A stretch of DNA of 64,000 bases from Streptomyces griseoluteus (GCA_000717735.1 JOBE01000060.1:1-64000); one strand, 5' to 3'; counted from the first letter of the stretch, positions 47,070 to 57,043 are shown. The notes: a model not told the origin generated them from the sequence alone. Numbers and translations are program-made.

Positions 47070-47612
47070 GTGGTGAGCCAGATGGTTTTCGAACGACCCG
47101 GCCGACGTCCCCGGCTCGCGGCACTCGTGGCCGCCGCCGTCCTGGTGCTCACGCCCGCCGTGGCGAGCTGCTCCGACGACGGAGAAGGGCGCTCCACGGA
47201 CCTGGAGACATCGGCACCGCCCGGGATGACGGCCCTGCCCCCCGACGCCGACGAGCCCGACGACCCCGCCGCCGCGGAGGCGGAGATCACCGAGAACTGG
47301 ACGGCGTTCTTCGACCCGAAGACCCCCGTCGACCAGAAGGTGCGGCTCCTGGAGAACGGGGAGGAGATGCGGGACGTCCTCGGGGCCTTCGCCGGTGACA
47401 AGAACGCGGCCATGACCTCGGCGAAGGTCACGGGCGCCGAGTTCACCTCCGACACCGAGGCGAACGTGACGTACGACCTGCTGGTCGGCGGAAACCCGGC
47501 CCTGCCCGACGCGCAGGGCACCTCGGTCCTCCAGGACGACACCTGGAAGGTCTCCGTGAGGACCCTGTGCGGCCTGGTCGAGATGAGCGGTGTCACCGTC
47601 CAGGGCTGCTGA
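47070..47612 (+). CDS. Putative secreted lipoprotein
   Basis: This protein of about 180 residues starts at GTG 47070, with GAGGGA 8 nt upstream; GTG 47073 and ATG 47082 are alternatives. A basic n-region (RPGRRPRLAAL) and hydrophobic core end at the lipobox LTPAVASC. After an Asp/Pro-rich linker comes a ~110-residue domain (ENWTAFFDPKTPVDQKVRLLENG, VTYDLLVGGNPALPDAQGTSVL, WKVSVRTLCGLVEMSG). It resembles small actinobacterial low-molecular-weight lipoproteins. Its end overlaps the solute-binding gene, suggesting co-transcription. Confidence 0.8.
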   Translation: MVSQMVFERPGRRPRLAALVAAAVLVLTPAVASCSDDGEGRSTDLETSAPPGMTALPPDADEPDDPAAAEAEITENWTAFFDPKTPVDQKVRLLENGEEMRDVLGAFAGDKNAAMTSAKVTGAEFTSDTEANVTYDLLVGGNPALPDAQGTSVLQDDTWKVSVRTLCGLVEMSGVTVQGC

Positions 47613-48882
47613 GGCGGCAGCCGGGCTGCTCCTGGCCCTCACGCTGCTCCTCCTCACGGCCTGCGGCAGCCGGCTCCCGGAGCGCGCCTTCGAGACGCGG
47701 CCCACCGTCCACCCCTCCGGCGGTGAGCCGCTCCGCGTCGGGATCATCACCAGCGCCACGGGCCCGGTCGGCGGGCAGGCCCTCATCGGGCCGCGCGACG
47801 GAGCCCGCGCCTACTTCGACGCGCTCAACGCCCGCGGCGGTCTCGACGGGCGCCGCATCGAGGTGGAGACCTGCGACGACGGGGGCAGCGGCGTCGGCAA
47901 CAACACGTGCGTGCACCGGCTGATCGACGAACGCCGGGTCTTCGCCCTCGTCGCCACCACCGCCCTCGACTACGAGGGCGCGCCGCTCGTCGCCCGCGCC
48001 GGCGTCCCCGACATCGGCGGCCAGCCCCTCACCCCCGCGTACGACACCCATCCGCACCTCTACGGGATCTACGGCAGCTCCGCCCCGCGTACCGGCGAGA
48101 AGCCCGGCTGGGACGGGACCCTGTACGGCGGGACCGAGGTCTACCGGTGGTTCGCGCAGGAGCGGGGCGCCAGGACCGCCGCCGTCGTCTCCTACAACCA
48201 GGCCGCGTCCGCCGCGTACGCCCGGCTCGTCACCCGGGGACTGCGTGCCGAGGGCTACCGGGTCGTCGAGGAGCAGGTGGACTTCGCCCTGCCCAACTTC
48301 CGCGCCGTGGCGGCCGACCTGCGGGCCCAGCACGTCGACGTCCTCTTCGACGCCATGGACACCCACGGCAACGTGCGCCTGTGCGAGGCGATGGAGACCC
48401 TCGGGGTCCGGGTCGACGCCAAGGTCACCCACGTGCAGAACTGGTCCTCGTCCGTCGCCCGCGACTACGCCCGCGCCCCCGGCTGCCGGGACGCCCTCTG
48501 GGTGACCGGCGCCAGCCGCAACCACCAGGACACCGGACACCCGGCCGTCCGCGAGTTCCGCGCGGCGATGGGGGACCGGCCGCTGTCCCAGTGGCAGCTG
48601 GAGGGCTGGGCGGCGGCCATGTGGTTCACCGACGCGGCCCGCTCCTGCCTCGCCGGGGACGGACTCACCCGGGCGTGCGTCGAGGAGTACATGAACCGCC
48701 CCGAGCCGTACACCGCACGGGGACTGCTGCTGCCCGTCCGCTTCGAGCACCTGGACCGGCCCCCCGCGACCCGGAACACCTGTCTCTCCGTGGCCCGTTG
48801 GCAGGACGGCCGGGGCTGGGTGAGCCAGGGCGAGATGACGCGGAACTGCGCGACCGTGCCCCAGCTCGGCTACCGGCCGTGA
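47590..48882 (+). CDS. ABC transporter solute-binding lipoprotein (branched-chain amino acid type)
   Basis: This 430-residue protein starts at GTG 47590, 23 bp inside the previous gene. The signal peptide ends at the lipobox LLLLTAC (Cys ~25). The periplasmic-binding-protein type I fold follows: LRVGIITSATGPVGGQALIGPRDGARAYFDALNARGGLDGRRIEVE-type start (residues ~48-90), VDVLFDAMDTHGNVRLCEAM and WQLEGWAAAMWFTDAA. It is the likely binding partner of the divergent fused Liv transporter about 600 bp away. Confidence 0.88.
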   Translation: MSPSRAAEAAAGLLLALTLLLLTACGSRLPERAFETRPTVHPSGGEPLRVGIITSATGPVGGQALIGPRDGARAYFDALNARGGLDGRRIEVETCDDGGSGVGNNTCVHRLIDERRVFALVATTALDYEGAPLVARAGVPDIGGQPLTPAYDTHPHLYGIYGSSAPRTGEKPGWDGTLYGGTEVYRWFAQERGARTAAVVSYNQAASAAYARLVTRGLRAEGYRVVEEQVDFALPNFRAVAADLRAQHVDVLFDAMDTHGNVRLCEAMETLGVRVDAKVTHVQNWSSSVARDYARAPGCRDALWVTGASRNHQDTGHPAVREFRAAMGDRPLSQWQLEGWAAAMWFTDAARSCLAGDGLTRACVEEYMNRPEPYTARGLLLPVRFEHLDRPPATRNTCLSVARWQDGRGWVSQGEMTRNCATVPQLGYRP

Positions 48883-48949
48883 ACACCGGGGCTTCACCGG
48901 CAGTACAGTCGGGCGACCGATCAACTGACCGGGGGGAACCGGCAGCGCG

Positions 48950-50224
48950 ATGCGTATCTCCTTTCTGCTCCACAACGGCTACCACTACGGCGGCACGATC
49001 CGGACGACGTTCACCCTCGCCGAGGAACTGGCGGAACGTCACGAGGTCGAGATCGTCTCGGTGTTCCGCCACCGGGACCGCCCGCTCCTCGGCCTGCCCT
49101 CGGGGGTGACCCTGCGCCACCTCGTCGACCTGCGCAAGGACAGCCCCGGGTACGACGGCGACCACCCCGACTTCCACCGCCCCGCCGAGGTCTTCCCGCG
49201 CGGCGACGGACGCTGGAAGCAGTACAGCGCCCTCACCGACGCCCGGATCGGGGAGCACCTGCGCGGGGTCGAGGCCGACGTGCTCGTCGGCACCCGCCCC
49301 GGGCTCAACGTGCACCTCGCCCGGCAGGCCCGGCGGGGCCCGGTCCTCGTCGGCCAGGAACATTTGATCCTCGACGGCCACAGCTACCGGCTGCGCCGGG
49401 ACATCGGCCACGAGTACACGCTCCTCGACGCCGTCACCACGGTCACCGACGCGGACGCCCGCGCCTACCGGAAGCTGGGGCTGCCCGGCGTACGGATCGA
49501 GGCCGTGCCCAACAGCGTGCCCGCGCCCCCGGGACCGTCCGCCGACCACGCGGCGAAGACCGTCGTCTCGGCGGGCCGGCTGACCGCGGTCAAGCGGTAC
49601 GACCTGCTGATCGACGCCTTCGCCGAGGTGGCGGCCGACCACCCCGACTGGAAACTGCGGATCTACGGCACCGGCGACGCCGTCCAGGACCTCAAGGGAC
49701 CGCTGACCCGCCAGATCAAGGACCGGGGCCTCGGCGAGCAGGTCTTCCTCATGGGCTCGGTGACCCCGCTCGAACCGGAGCTCGCCAAGGGCTCGATCGC
49801 GGCCGTGACCTCGCAGCGCGAGTCCTTCGGCATGACCATCGTCGAGGCGATGCGCTGCGGACTCCCGGTGGTCTCCACCGACTGCCCGCACGGGCCGCGC
49901 GAGATCATCGAGGACGGGGTCGACGGCTTCCTGGTGCCGGTCGACGACGTGGCCGCGTTCGCGCGAGCACTGCGCCGGCTCGTCGAGGACGACGAACTGC
50001 GCGCCAAGACGGCACGGGCCGCGCTCGCCGCCGCCGAGCGCTTCGATCCTGCCAGGATCGCCGCCCGGCACGAGGCGCTCTGGACGGAACTCGTCGAGCG
50101 GGGCGCGGGGCGGCGCACCCACCCCCAGGGGCGGGAGTCGCTCCACCGGCGGGCCGGCCGGGCCGTCGACGCGGTCTACACCCTGAAGGCGAAGGTGGGC
50201 CGGCTGGTCCGCCGCCTCCGCTGA
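48950..50224 (+). CDS. GT4-family glycosyltransferase
   Basis: This 424-residue protein starts at ATG 48950. The N-terminal domain opens MRISFLLHNGYHYGGTIRTTF. The C-terminal GT-B domain has VSAGRLTAVKRYDLLIDAFA, LRIYGTGD, and the motif SQRESFGMTIVEAMRCGLPVVS. It ends in a basic helix (VGRLVRRLR) that may contact the membrane. The sugar and acceptor are unknown; teichoic or envelope glycan synthesis is plausible. It stands alone between the solute-binding protein and the WYL regulator. Confidence 0.87.
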   Translation: MRISFLLHNGYHYGGTIRTTFTLAEELAERHEVEIVSVFRHRDRPLLGLPSGVTLRHLVDLRKDSPGYDGDHPDFHRPAEVFPRGDGRWKQYSALTDARIGEHLRGVEADVLVGTRPGLNVHLARQARRGPVLVGQEHLILDGHSYRLRRDIGHEYTLLDAVTTVTDADARAYRKLGLPGVRIEAVPNSVPAPPGPSADHAAKTVVSAGRLTAVKRYDLLIDAFAEVAADHPDWKLRIYGTGDAVQDLKGPLTRQIKDRGLGEQVFLMGSVTPLEPELAKGSIAAVTSQRESFGMTIVEAMRCGLPVVSTDCPHGPREIIEDGVDGFLVPVDDVAAFARALRRLVEDDELRAKTARAALAAAERFDPARIAARHEALWTELVERGAGRRTHPQGRESLHRRAGRAVDAVYTLKAKVGRLVRRLR

Positions 50225-50285
50225 ACCCCCGGATCCCGCTCATCGAGGACAGAAGTCGTCCGCGAGGGCTGGCAGACTCGGCGCC

Positions 50286-51272
50286 ATGTTGGAGACCTCC
50301 GCACGGCTCTTGCGTCTGCTCTCGCTGCTCCAGGCCCACCGGGAGTGGTCCGGCGCCGACCTCGCCGAGCGGCTCGGGGTCACGCCCCGGACCGTACGGC
50401 GGGACGTCGACCGGCTGCGGGTGCTCGGCTACCCCGTCCACGCGAGCCCGGGCACCGGCGGCGGGTACCAGCTGGGCGCCGGCGCCGAGCTGCCGCCGCT
50501 GCTCCTCGACGACGAGGAGGCCGTGGCGGTCGCCGTCGGACTGCGCGCCGCCGCGGGGCAGGGGGTCGAGGGCATCGGCGAGAGTTCGGTACGGGCCCTT
50601 GCCAAGCTGGAACAGGTCCTGCCGGGGCGGCTGCGGCGCCGGGTGAGCGCCCTGAACGCCTTCACCGTGCCGATGCTGCGCACCCCGCGCGAGCGGATCG
50701 ACCCGGCGGTGCTCACCGAACTCGCCCACGCCTGCCGGGACGCGGAGCGGCTGCGCTTCGAGTACCGCGACCACGGCGGGGCGCCCACCCGCAGGACCGT
50801 CGAGCCGCACCGCCTGGTGTGCAGCGAGCGGCGCTGGTACCTGGTCGCCTGGGACGTGGACCGGGCCGGCTGGCGTACCTTCCGGGCCGACCGGATCGTG
50901 CCGACACCGCCGCACGGCCCCCGCTTCACGCCCCGCGAGCCGCCCGCCGAGGACCTGGCCGCCTATGTGGCGAAGGGCGTGTCCACCGCCGCGTACGCCA
51001 CCGAGGCGACGGTCCGGCTGCACGTGCCGCTCGCCGAGGCCGCGGCGGCCGTCGGCGCCGTCGACGGCATCCTCACGGCGGACGGGGAGGACGCCTGCCT
51101 GCTGCGGACCGGGGCCCACAGCCTCGACCTGATGGTGATCCACGTGTCGCTGATCGGCTTCGAGTTCGAGGTGCTCGACCCGCCGGAGCTGGTCGACCGG
51201 GTACGGGCGCTCAGGGACCTGTTGTCCCGTTCTCTCGACCGGCCGGCCGGCGCTCCGGCGGCGGACTCGTGA
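50286..51272 (+). CDS. YafY/WYL-domain transcriptional regulator
   Basis: This 328-residue protein starts at ATG 50286. The N-terminal helix-turn-helix ([24 protein letters not shown], residues ~22-45) is of the DeoR type. The WYL domain (residues ~140-230) carries [22 protein letters not shown] and FRADRI; a C-terminal WCX extension follows. Such proteins sense nucleic-acid or nucleotide ligands and repress or activate genes. Its 3' end overlaps convergent ctaD by 62 bp. Confidence 0.9.
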   Translation: MLETSARLLRLLSLLQAHREWSGADLAERLGVTPRTVRRDVDRLRVLGYPVHASPGTGGGYQLGAGAELPPLLLDDEEAVAVAVGLRAAAGQGVEGIGESSVRALAKLEQVLPGRLRRRVSALNAFTVPMLRTPRERIDPAVLTELAHACRDAERLRFEYRDHGGAPTRRTVEPHRLVCSERRWYLVAWDVDRAGWRTFRADRIVPTPPHGPRFTPREPPAEDLAAYVAKGVSTAAYATEATVRLHVPLAEAAAAVGAVDGILTADGEDACLLRTGAHSLDLMVIHVSLIGFEFEVLDPPELVDRVRALRDLLSRSLDRPAGAPAADS

Positions 51273-52923
51273 GCCGCATCCGCTCGTAGTCGGCGAACTC
51301 GGGGTGGTGCAGGTCGAAGGCGGGCGCCTCGGAGCGGATCTGGGGCACCGCCTCGAAGTTGTGCCGGGGCGGCGGGCAGGAGGTCGCCCACTCGAGCGAG
51401 CGACCGAAGCCCCACGGGTCGTCGACCTCGACCTTCGCGCCGTACCGGTGGGTCCGCCACACGTTGTAGAGGAACGGCAGCGTGGAGGCGCCGAGCAGGA
51501 AGGCGCCGATCGTCGACACCGTGTTGAGGGCGGTGAAGCCGTCGGCGTCCAGGTAGTCGGCGTACCGCCGGGGCATGCCCTCGGCGCCGAGCCAGTGCTG
51601 CACCAGGAACGTCAGGTGGAAGCCGGCGAACAGCGTCCAGAAGTGGACCTTGCCGAGCCGCTCGTCGAGCATCCGGCCGGTGAACTTCGGCCACCAGAAG
51701 TAGAAGCCGGCGAACGTCGCGAAGACGACCGTGCCGAACACCGTGTAGTGGAAGTGGGCGACCACGAAGTACGAGTCGGTGACGTGGAAGTCCATCGGGG
51801 GCGAGGCGAGGATCACTCCGGTGAGGCCGCCGAAGAGGAAGGACACCAGGAAGCCGACGGCCCACAGCATCGGCGTCTCGAAGGAGAGCGAGCCCCGCAG
51901 CATCGTGCCGGTCCAGTTGAAGAACTTCACGCCGGTGGGCACCGCGATGAGGAACGACAGCATCGAGAAGAACGGCAGCAGCACCGCCCCCGTCACGAAC
52001 ATGTGGTGGGCCCAGACGACCACCGAGAGGCCGGTGATGCCCATGGTGGCGGCGATCAGCGTCGCGTAGCCGAAGATCGGCTTGCGGGCGAAGACCGGGA
52101 TGATCTCGCTGACGATCCCGAAGAACGGCAGCGCGATGATGTAGACCTCGGGATGGCCGAAGAACCAGAAGAGGTGCTGCCAGAGCAGCGCGCCGCCGTT
52201 CTCGGGCTGGAAGACCACGGAGCCGAGGCGCCGGTCCGACTCCAGGACGAGCAGGGCCGCGGCGAGCACCGGGAAGGCCATGAGGACCAGGATCGCGGTG
52301 AAGAGCACGTTCCAGGTGAAGATCGGCACGCGGAACATGGTCATGCCGGGCGCCCGCATCCCGATGATCGTCGCGAGGAAGTTCACCGACGTGAGGATGG
52401 TGCCGAAGCCGGACAGCGCGAGACCCATGATCCACAGGTCGGCGCCGACGCCGGGGGAGCGTTCGAGGCTGTTGAGGGGCGCGTACGCGGTCCAGCCGAA
52501 GGCGGGCGGCCCGCTGGGCACGAGCAGCGAGGCGAGCACCATCAGACCGCCGAAGAGGAACAGCCAGTACGAGAGCATGTTCAGCCGGGGGAAGGCGACG
52601 TCGGGCGCGCCGATCTGGAGCGGCACCAGTTCGTTGGCGAAGCCGGCGAAGGTGGGCGTCGCGAAGAGCAGCAGCATGATCGTGCCGTGCAGGGTGAAGG
52701 CCTGGTTGAACTCCTGGTTCGAGACGATCTGGAGTCCGGGGCGCGCCAGCTCGGCCCGCATCAGCATCGCCATGAGGCCGGCCACCAGGAAGAAGACGAA
52801 CGAGGTCCCCAGGTAGAGGTGGCCGATCTTCTTGTGGTCGGTCGTGGTCAGCCAGTCGATCAGCACGCGGCCGTGCCGGTGCCGGGTCGATTCGGCGGTC
52901 GCGGTCGCTGTCCCGTTGCCCAT
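51211..52923 (-). CDS. ctaD: Cytochrome c oxidase subunit I (lone copy)
   Basis: This 570-residue protein starts at ATG 52923 with GGAGGAAG before it; a 21-residue longer form is possible. It has 12 membrane spans. Haem and CuB ligands are visible: [12 protein letters not shown] (haem a His), [16 protein letters not shown] (CuB His and cross-linked Tyr), WAHHMFVTG (two CuB His) and HFHYTVFG. No ctaC, ctaE or ctaB gene adjoins, so it is probably a second copy outside the main cta cluster. Convergent overlap with the WYL gene. Confidence 0.94.
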   Translation of the reverse strand: MGNGTATATAESTRHRHGRVLIDWLTTTDHKKIGHLYLGTSFVFFLVAGLMAMLMRAELARPGLQIVSNQEFNQAFTLHGTIMLLLFATPTFAGFANELVPLQIGAPDVAFPRLNMLSYWLFLFGGLMVLASLLVPSGPPAFGWTAYAPLNSLERSPGVGADLWIMGLALSGFGTILTSVNFLATIIGMRAPGMTMFRVPIFTWNVLFTAILVLMAFPVLAAALLVLESDRRLGSVVFQPENGGALLWQHLFWFFGHPEVYIIALPFFGIVSEIIPVFARKPIFGYATLIAATMGITGLSVVVWAHHMFVTGAVLLPFFSMLSFLIAVPTGVKFFNWTGTMLRGSLSFETPMLWAVGFLVSFLFGGLTGVILASPPMDFHVTDSYFVVAHFHYTVFGTVVFATFAGFYFWWPKFTGRMLDERLGKVHFWTLFAGFHLTFLVQHWLGAEGMPRRYADYLDADGFTALNTVSTIGAFLLGASTLPFLYNVWRTHRYGAKVEVDDPWGFGRSLEWATSCPPPRHNFEAVPQIRSEAPAFDLHHPEFADYERMRLTSPPPERRPAGRENGTTGP

Positions 52924-53189
52924 CGCTTCCTCCGCCTCGCCGTCGTCCCGGCTCCGCGTCGCCGGGCGTCCGGACAGCGTAAGCATTGTGTAAGGGAACA
53001 GTGAGCGGCTCGGGTGCGCGTCGCCGACCCAATTCGGGGCGGACGCGGGGGAAGCGGGAATTGCGTGCGGGTTATCGGCTCTTCCGGGCCCCTTCGTGTG
53101 AACTGCTGGTGGTGCTACGGAATTACTGGAGAAGCGGCCGGAATCTGTCTCCCCGGGCGAAGGTGATCATGCCAAACATATGTCGAGAA

Positions 53190-53202
53190 CTTGTGACACA
53201 AG
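53190..53202. promoter_or_regulatory. Palindrome upstream of the I78-like gene, possible operator
   Basis: CTTGTG-A-CACAAG lies 30 bp before the start and next to ACATATGT (53176-53183), in an A/T-richer patch. It may be an operator for an unidentified regulator. The rest of the 309-bp gap shows nothing else clear. Confidence 0.4.
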
Positions 53203-53219
53203 CGTGACCGCCAAGGGAC

Positions 53220-53225
53220 TAACGT
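53220..53225 (+). promoter_or_regulatory. -10 element, leaderless type
   Basis: TAACGT ends 7 nt before ATG 53233. The same hexamer at the same distance precedes the PAP2 gene start on the other strand. Confidence 0.45.
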
Positions 53226-53232
53226 GAGGGTC

Positions 53233-53448
53233 ATGGCACCCACATCGCGCACTCCCGAACCGCCCCGCGACGCCCCCGAGTCCTATGTGGGCCTCGACGC
53301 GGAAGGCGCCGCACAGCTCGCCAGGACGCGGGGCTGGAGCACCGTCAGAGCGCTGCCGCCCGGCTCGATCATCACGATGGAGTACCTGGTGGGACGCATC
53401 AACTTCGAGGTCGAGGACGGCACGGTCACCCGCTGCTGGATCGGCTGA
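53233..53448 (+). CDS. I78-family peptidase inhibitor-like protein
   Basis: This 71-residue protein starts at ATG 53233 (GTG 53224 is possible). The C-terminal half, VRALPPGSIITMEYLVGRINFEVEDG then VTRCWIG, matches the potato-inhibitor-like I78 pattern (PG..iT.Dy...RiN...D..g.vt...cG). No signal peptide is seen. Members inhibit serine proteases; streptogrisin genes lie 6 kb away, but a functional link is speculative. Confidence 0.75.
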   Translation: MAPTSRTPEPPRDAPESYVGLDAEGAAQLARTRGWSTVRALPPGSIITMEYLVGRINFEVEDGTVTRCWIG

Positions 53449-53470
53449 CGGGCGCGTCCCGGGCACGGCG

Positions 53471-53500
53471 AAGGCCCCGGCCGATGACGGCCGGGGCCTT
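53471..53500. terminator. Bidirectional hairpin terminator
   Basis: AAGGCCCCGGCC pairs with GGCCGGGGCCTT around GATGAC (12 bp) between convergent genes. Confidence 0.85.
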
Positions 53501-53527
53501 TCGCGTACGCGTGACGGTCGTGGGCGG

Positions 53528-54424
53528 TCAGCCGCGGGCGACCGGGGAGCGCCGGCCGCCGGCCACCCCCACCGGCTCCCTGGCGGGCTCCCGGGCGGGC
53601 TCCTCCGGGCCGGCCGGACGCGGCGGGAACAGGCCGGGGCGCGGTCCGCCGGAGGCCACGGGCAGCGAGGGCACGAGCCGACGACGGTCCCGCAGCCGCT
53701 CGCGCAGCCGGTCGCGCAGAGTCAGGATCCACGCCTCCGCCACGGCGATCACCGGCTCGCACCAGGGCAGCGCGAGGAGGACGAGCAGTCCGGCGGCCCA
53801 GCCCAGGAGGACGTCGCTCAGCCAGTGCGTACCCAGGTAGACGGTCGTGAGGCCGACGCCGAGCGCGACCACGGCGGAGAGCGCCGACAGATAGCGCCTG
53901 GCCCGCGGGGTGGTCGCCAGATAGGCGAGGATGCCCCAGGTCACCACCGCGTTGGCGGTGTGACCCGAAGGGAATATGTCACCGCCCGCGAAGAGCTCGG
54001 CCGAGCCGACCTGAGTCGCGTAGTGGGGTCCGAGGCGGCCGAGTCCGAGCTTGACCGCGCCGACCGTGACGTTGAGCAGCAGGAGGGCGGCGCCGAGGCA
54101 GAGCAGGGGCCGCAGCGTGTGCTGGCGCCAGGAGCGCCAGCCCAGCCAGGCGGCCACCATGACGGCCGTGGGGCCACGCTGGCCGAGGACGACGTAGTAG
54201 TCGAGGAAGCCGTGGATCCCGGGCCACTGCTGGTACGGCCGGAAGAGCATGATCTTCCAGTCGAGGGTCACCAGCCAGGTCGACAGCAGCACGGCCACGA
54301 CGATGGCCAGATAGAACGCCGACGTCCCGCCGAAGAGGGCGAGACGCGTACGGGTCATCCCCGGGACCTCTATCTTCGGCGGTTCCGGCTCCCGGTCCAG
54401 CCGGGCAAAGATGTCGGTACGCAC
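53528..54424 (-). CDS. PAP2-family membrane phosphatase
   Basis: This 298-residue membrane protein starts at GTG 54424; the longer open frame upstream is non-coding-like. Five to six membrane spans are visible. Phosphatase motifs: FPSGHTANAVVTW (motif II, with catalytic His) and TVYLGTHWLSDVLLGW (motif III, HxxxD). Motif I is diverged: KLGLGRLGP in place of KxxxxxxRP. The N-terminus is cytoplasmic and charged. It probably dephosphorylates lipid pyrophosphates (undecaprenyl or phosphatidate type). Confidence 0.85.
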   Translation of the reverse strand: MRTDIFARLDREPEPPKIEVPGMTRTRLALFGGTSAFYLAIVVAVLLSTWLVTLDWKIMLFRPYQQWPGIHGFLDYYVVLGQRGPTAVMVAAWLGWRSWRQHTLRPLLCLGAALLLLNVTVGAVKLGLGRLGPHYATQVGSAELFAGGDIFPSGHTANAVVTWGILAYLATTPRARRYLSALSAVVALGVGLTTVYLGTHWLSDVLLGWAAGLLVLLALPWCEPVIAVAEAWILTLRDRLRERLRDRRRLVPSLPVASGGPRPGLFPPRPAGPEEPAREPAREPVGVAGGRRSPVARG

Positions 54425-54431
54425 CCAATCG

Positions 54432-54437
54432 ACGTTA
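54432..54437 (-). promoter_or_regulatory. -10 element for the PAP2 gene, leaderless type
   Basis: On the minus strand TAACGT lies 7 nt before GTG 54424. This supports the choice of that start. Confidence 0.45.
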
Positions 54438-54829
54438 CAGGGAGTGAGAAGCAGACCCGGTCGATCCGCTCCCTTCGTGATGTTGATGTGATGTGGAGTA
54501 GGTCTCAGCGACCGGCCTATTCGAGACGTCCGTCGGGAAATCCGATGACCTTCCGCCCTATTGCCGGAGGGGTCATTGTCGGAAGAGTGTTTGAGCCGGT
54601 GGAATTCCTTCAAACACGCGTCCGTGCGGAATTCCATGCGACGCGCGGACCGACCCGAGTGGCGTACGCCACACCCGGAGCCCCGCCGGGGTGAGAGCTG
54701 CACCACGCGCTCGGGGCTCGGACTCGCGTACGCTGACGGCTCACTCGCCCGTCGATGCCGGGCCGCCCCAGGGGCATAAGCCCTGGTCGGGGGCCGCCGA
54801 GCGCGAGAGCTTCACCGGGAGGTACGCAC
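54438..54829. other. Intergenic region between divergent PAP2 and DHA2 exporter genes
   Basis: These ~390 bp contain no supportable gene. GTGTTTGA...TCAAACAC (54589-54617) is an inverted repeat with a 14-nt spacer, an operator candidate. TACGCT at 54736-54741 may be a -10 for the exporter. Confidence 0.35.
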
Positions 54830-56566
54830 ATGTCGCGGACGAACACGGCCCAAGAGCGAACGCCCGCCGCCACCGGCGCCGGAGTCAACCGCTGGGTTGT
54901 CCTTCTCGTCCTCTGCGTGAGTCTCCTCCTGGTCGCCCTCGACGCGACCATCCTCCACGTCGCCGTCCCCTCGCTCACCGAGGACCTGCGTCCCAGCTCC
55001 ACCGCGCTGCTCTGGATCGTCGACGCCTACCCCCTGATCTGCGCCTCGCTCCTCATCCTCTTCGGCACCCTCGGCGACCGGGTCGGACGGCGGAGGATCC
55101 TCCTCCTCGGATACGCGCTCTTCGGCATCGCCTCCGCGGTCGCCGCGCTCGCCACCGAACCCGGTGTCCTCATCGCGGCCCGCGCGCTGCTCGGCGTCGG
55201 CGGCGCCATGATCATGCCCGCCACGCTCTCCATCCTCCGGGCGGTCTTCCCCGACCGGCGGGAGCGCGCCACCGCCATCGGCGTCTGGACCGCGGTCGCC
55301 GCGGTCGGCGCCGCCGCAGGACCCGTCCTCGGCGGCTTCCTCGTCGAGCACTACTGGTGGGGCTCCGTCTTCCTCATCAACATTCCCCTGATGGCACTGA
55401 TCCTGCCGCTCGGCCGCCGCCTCCTCCCCGAGTCCCGGGGAGCCGCCGACGGACCCTGGGACGTCCTCGGCGCGCTCATGGCCGCCGCCGGTGTGCTCGG
55501 CTGCGTCCTCGGCGTCAAGCGCGCCGGGGCCGGCGACCCGCTCCTCGCCCTGCCGACCGCGGGGCCGCTGCTGCTCGGAGCCGCGCTCCTCGTCCTCTTC
55601 GTACGGCGGCAGAGGCGGCGCCCGCACCCGCTGATCGACATGGGGCTCTTCTCCCGGGCGGCCTTCACCACCTCGGTCGGCTGCATCGTCATCGGCATGC
55701 TGGCCCTGGTCGGCCTGGAGCTGATCGCCGTGCAGTACCTCCAGCTGGTCCTCGGGCTCAGCCCCCTGGAGACCGGGCTCCGGCTGCTTCCGCTCACCTT
55801 CGCCGCCATGGCCGCCGGCGCCACCGGCTCCTACACCCTCCGAAGGATCGGACCGCGCCGGATGGTCGGCTGGGGCTTCGTGCTCACCGCCGCCGCCGTG
55901 CTGCTGCTCACCTTCATGGGGCAGCACGACCGGCCGCTGCTGCTCACGGTGGGCTTCGTGCTGCTCGGCTTCGGTCTGCAGACCACGCTGTTCTCGGCGT
56001 ACGAGTCGATGCTGAGCGAGGCGCCGCAGCGCAGCGCGGGCGGCGCCGCCGCGATCGGCGAGACCTCGTACCAGCTCGGTGCCGGCATGGGCATCGCCCT
56101 GCTCGGCAGTGTGATGAACGCGGCGTACGCCCCCGGGCTGGCCGCCGTTCCCGGGGTGCCCGCGGAGGCGAGCAGGGCCGCGGCGAACTCGCTCGGCGAG
56201 GCCTACCAGGTGGCCGACCAGCTCGGCGGCGCGGCGGGCGGCGCGTTGCACCAGGCCGCCCGGCATTCCTTCGTGGACGGGCTGCACGTCACGCTCTTCG
56301 TGAGCGCGGGGCTGCTGCTCCTCGGCGCGGTGATGGCCCGGCGGCTGCCCCGGATGATGGAGTGCCCGGAGGATTCGGCGGAGCCGGTGGCGGCCGAGTC
56401 CGCGGTGAGGGGTCTTTCGAAGCGGGCGGAGTGCCCGGGGCCCTCGGGGTCCCCCGAGGCGGTCGCGACCGCGGAGCCGTCCCTGCTCGCCCGGGCGTCC
56501 GAGCCGCGGGTGCCCACGACCCGGGAAGCGATCGAGCCCGCCGGTTCGGGGCGTCCGGCACACTGA
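54830..56566 (+). CDS. DHA2-family (EmrB/QacA-type) MFS exporter
   Basis: This 578-residue protein starts at ATG 54830, behind GGGAGG. It has about 14 membrane spans. MFS motif A is FGTLGDRVGRRRILLLG, and antiporter motif C is GAAAGPVLGGFLVEHYWWGSVF. LDATILHVAVPSL is the usual DHA2 helix 1. A hydrophilic ~80-residue tail follows. It probably exports drugs or secondary metabolites with proton exchange. No TetR partner is adjacent. Confidence 0.92.
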   Translation: MSRTNTAQERTPAATGAGVNRWVVLLVLCVSLLLVALDATILHVAVPSLTEDLRPSSTALLWIVDAYPLICASLLILFGTLGDRVGRRRILLLGYALFGIASAVAALATEPGVLIAARALLGVGGAMIMPATLSILRAVFPDRRERATAIGVWTAVAAVGAAAGPVLGGFLVEHYWWGSVFLINIPLMALILPLGRRLLPESRGAADGPWDVLGALMAAAGVLGCVLGVKRAGAGDPLLALPTAGPLLLGAALLVLFVRRQRRRPHPLIDMGLFSRAAFTTSVGCIVIGMLALVGLELIAVQYLQLVLGLSPLETGLRLLPLTFAAMAAGATGSYTLRRIGPRRMVGWGFVLTAAAVLLLTFMGQHDRPLLLTVGFVLLGFGLQTTLFSAYESMLSEAPQRSAGGAAAIGETSYQLGAGMGIALLGSVMNAAYAPGLAAVPGVPAEASRAAANSLGEAYQVADQLGGAAGGALHQAARHSFVDGLHVTLFVSAGLLLLGAVMARRLPRMMECPEDSAEPVAAESAVRGLSKRAECPGPSGSPEAVATAEPSLLARASEPRVPTTREAIEPAGSGRPAH

Positions 56567-56608
56567 CCCGATCCTTCGGGGGGTGCCCGGCCGGACCGGC
56601 GGACCCGC

Positions 56609-57043
56609 TCAGCTCTGGTTGAAGAAACCGTCCTGCCGGCGCCGGCCCGTCTCGCCGGTGACGATCTGGGTGTCGGCGGGGGTCAGCAGGAAGACCCGCG
56701 TCGCCACGCGCTCGATCGAACCGCGCAGGCCGAAGGCGAGGCCGGCGGCGAAGTCCACCACGCGCTTGGCGTCGTTCGGCTCCATCGCGGTCAGGTTCAC
56801 GATCACCGGAACACCGTCCCGGAAGAGCTCTCCGATGCCCCGGGCGTCCCGGAAGCCGTCGGGGGAGACGGTGGCGATCCGGCGGCCCCGGTCCTCGGCG
56901 GTGTCCGTGGCGACCCGGACCCGGGGGTCCGTCACCCAGGCGTCGCCGCCCTCGGCACCGTCGGCGTACTCGTCGTCGTAGTAACGCTCGTCGTTGTCCT
57001 CGACGAGTCCCAGCCAGGCACTCGCCTTGCGCACCGATCCCAT
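56609..57043 (-). CDS. sflA: SepF-like cell division protein SflA
   Basis: This 144-residue protein starts at ATG 57043, behind GGAGG. It has the SepF layout: N-terminal amphipathic helix ([15 protein letters not shown], membrane-binding), an acidic linker, and a C-terminal core with [48 protein letters not shown] strand/helix pattern (residues ~78-122). Streptomyces have SepF plus SflA and SflB; the location and sequence fit SflA (assigned from memory of synteny). It modulates FtsZ and hyphal tip growth. Confidence 0.85.
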   Translation of the reverse strand: MGSVRKASAWLGLVEDNDERYYDDEYADGAEGGDAWVTDPRVRVATDTAEDRGRRIATVSPDGFRDARGIGELFRDGVPVIVNLTAMEPNDAKRVVDFAAGLAFGLRGSIERVATRVFLLTPADTQIVTGETGRRRQDGFFNQS

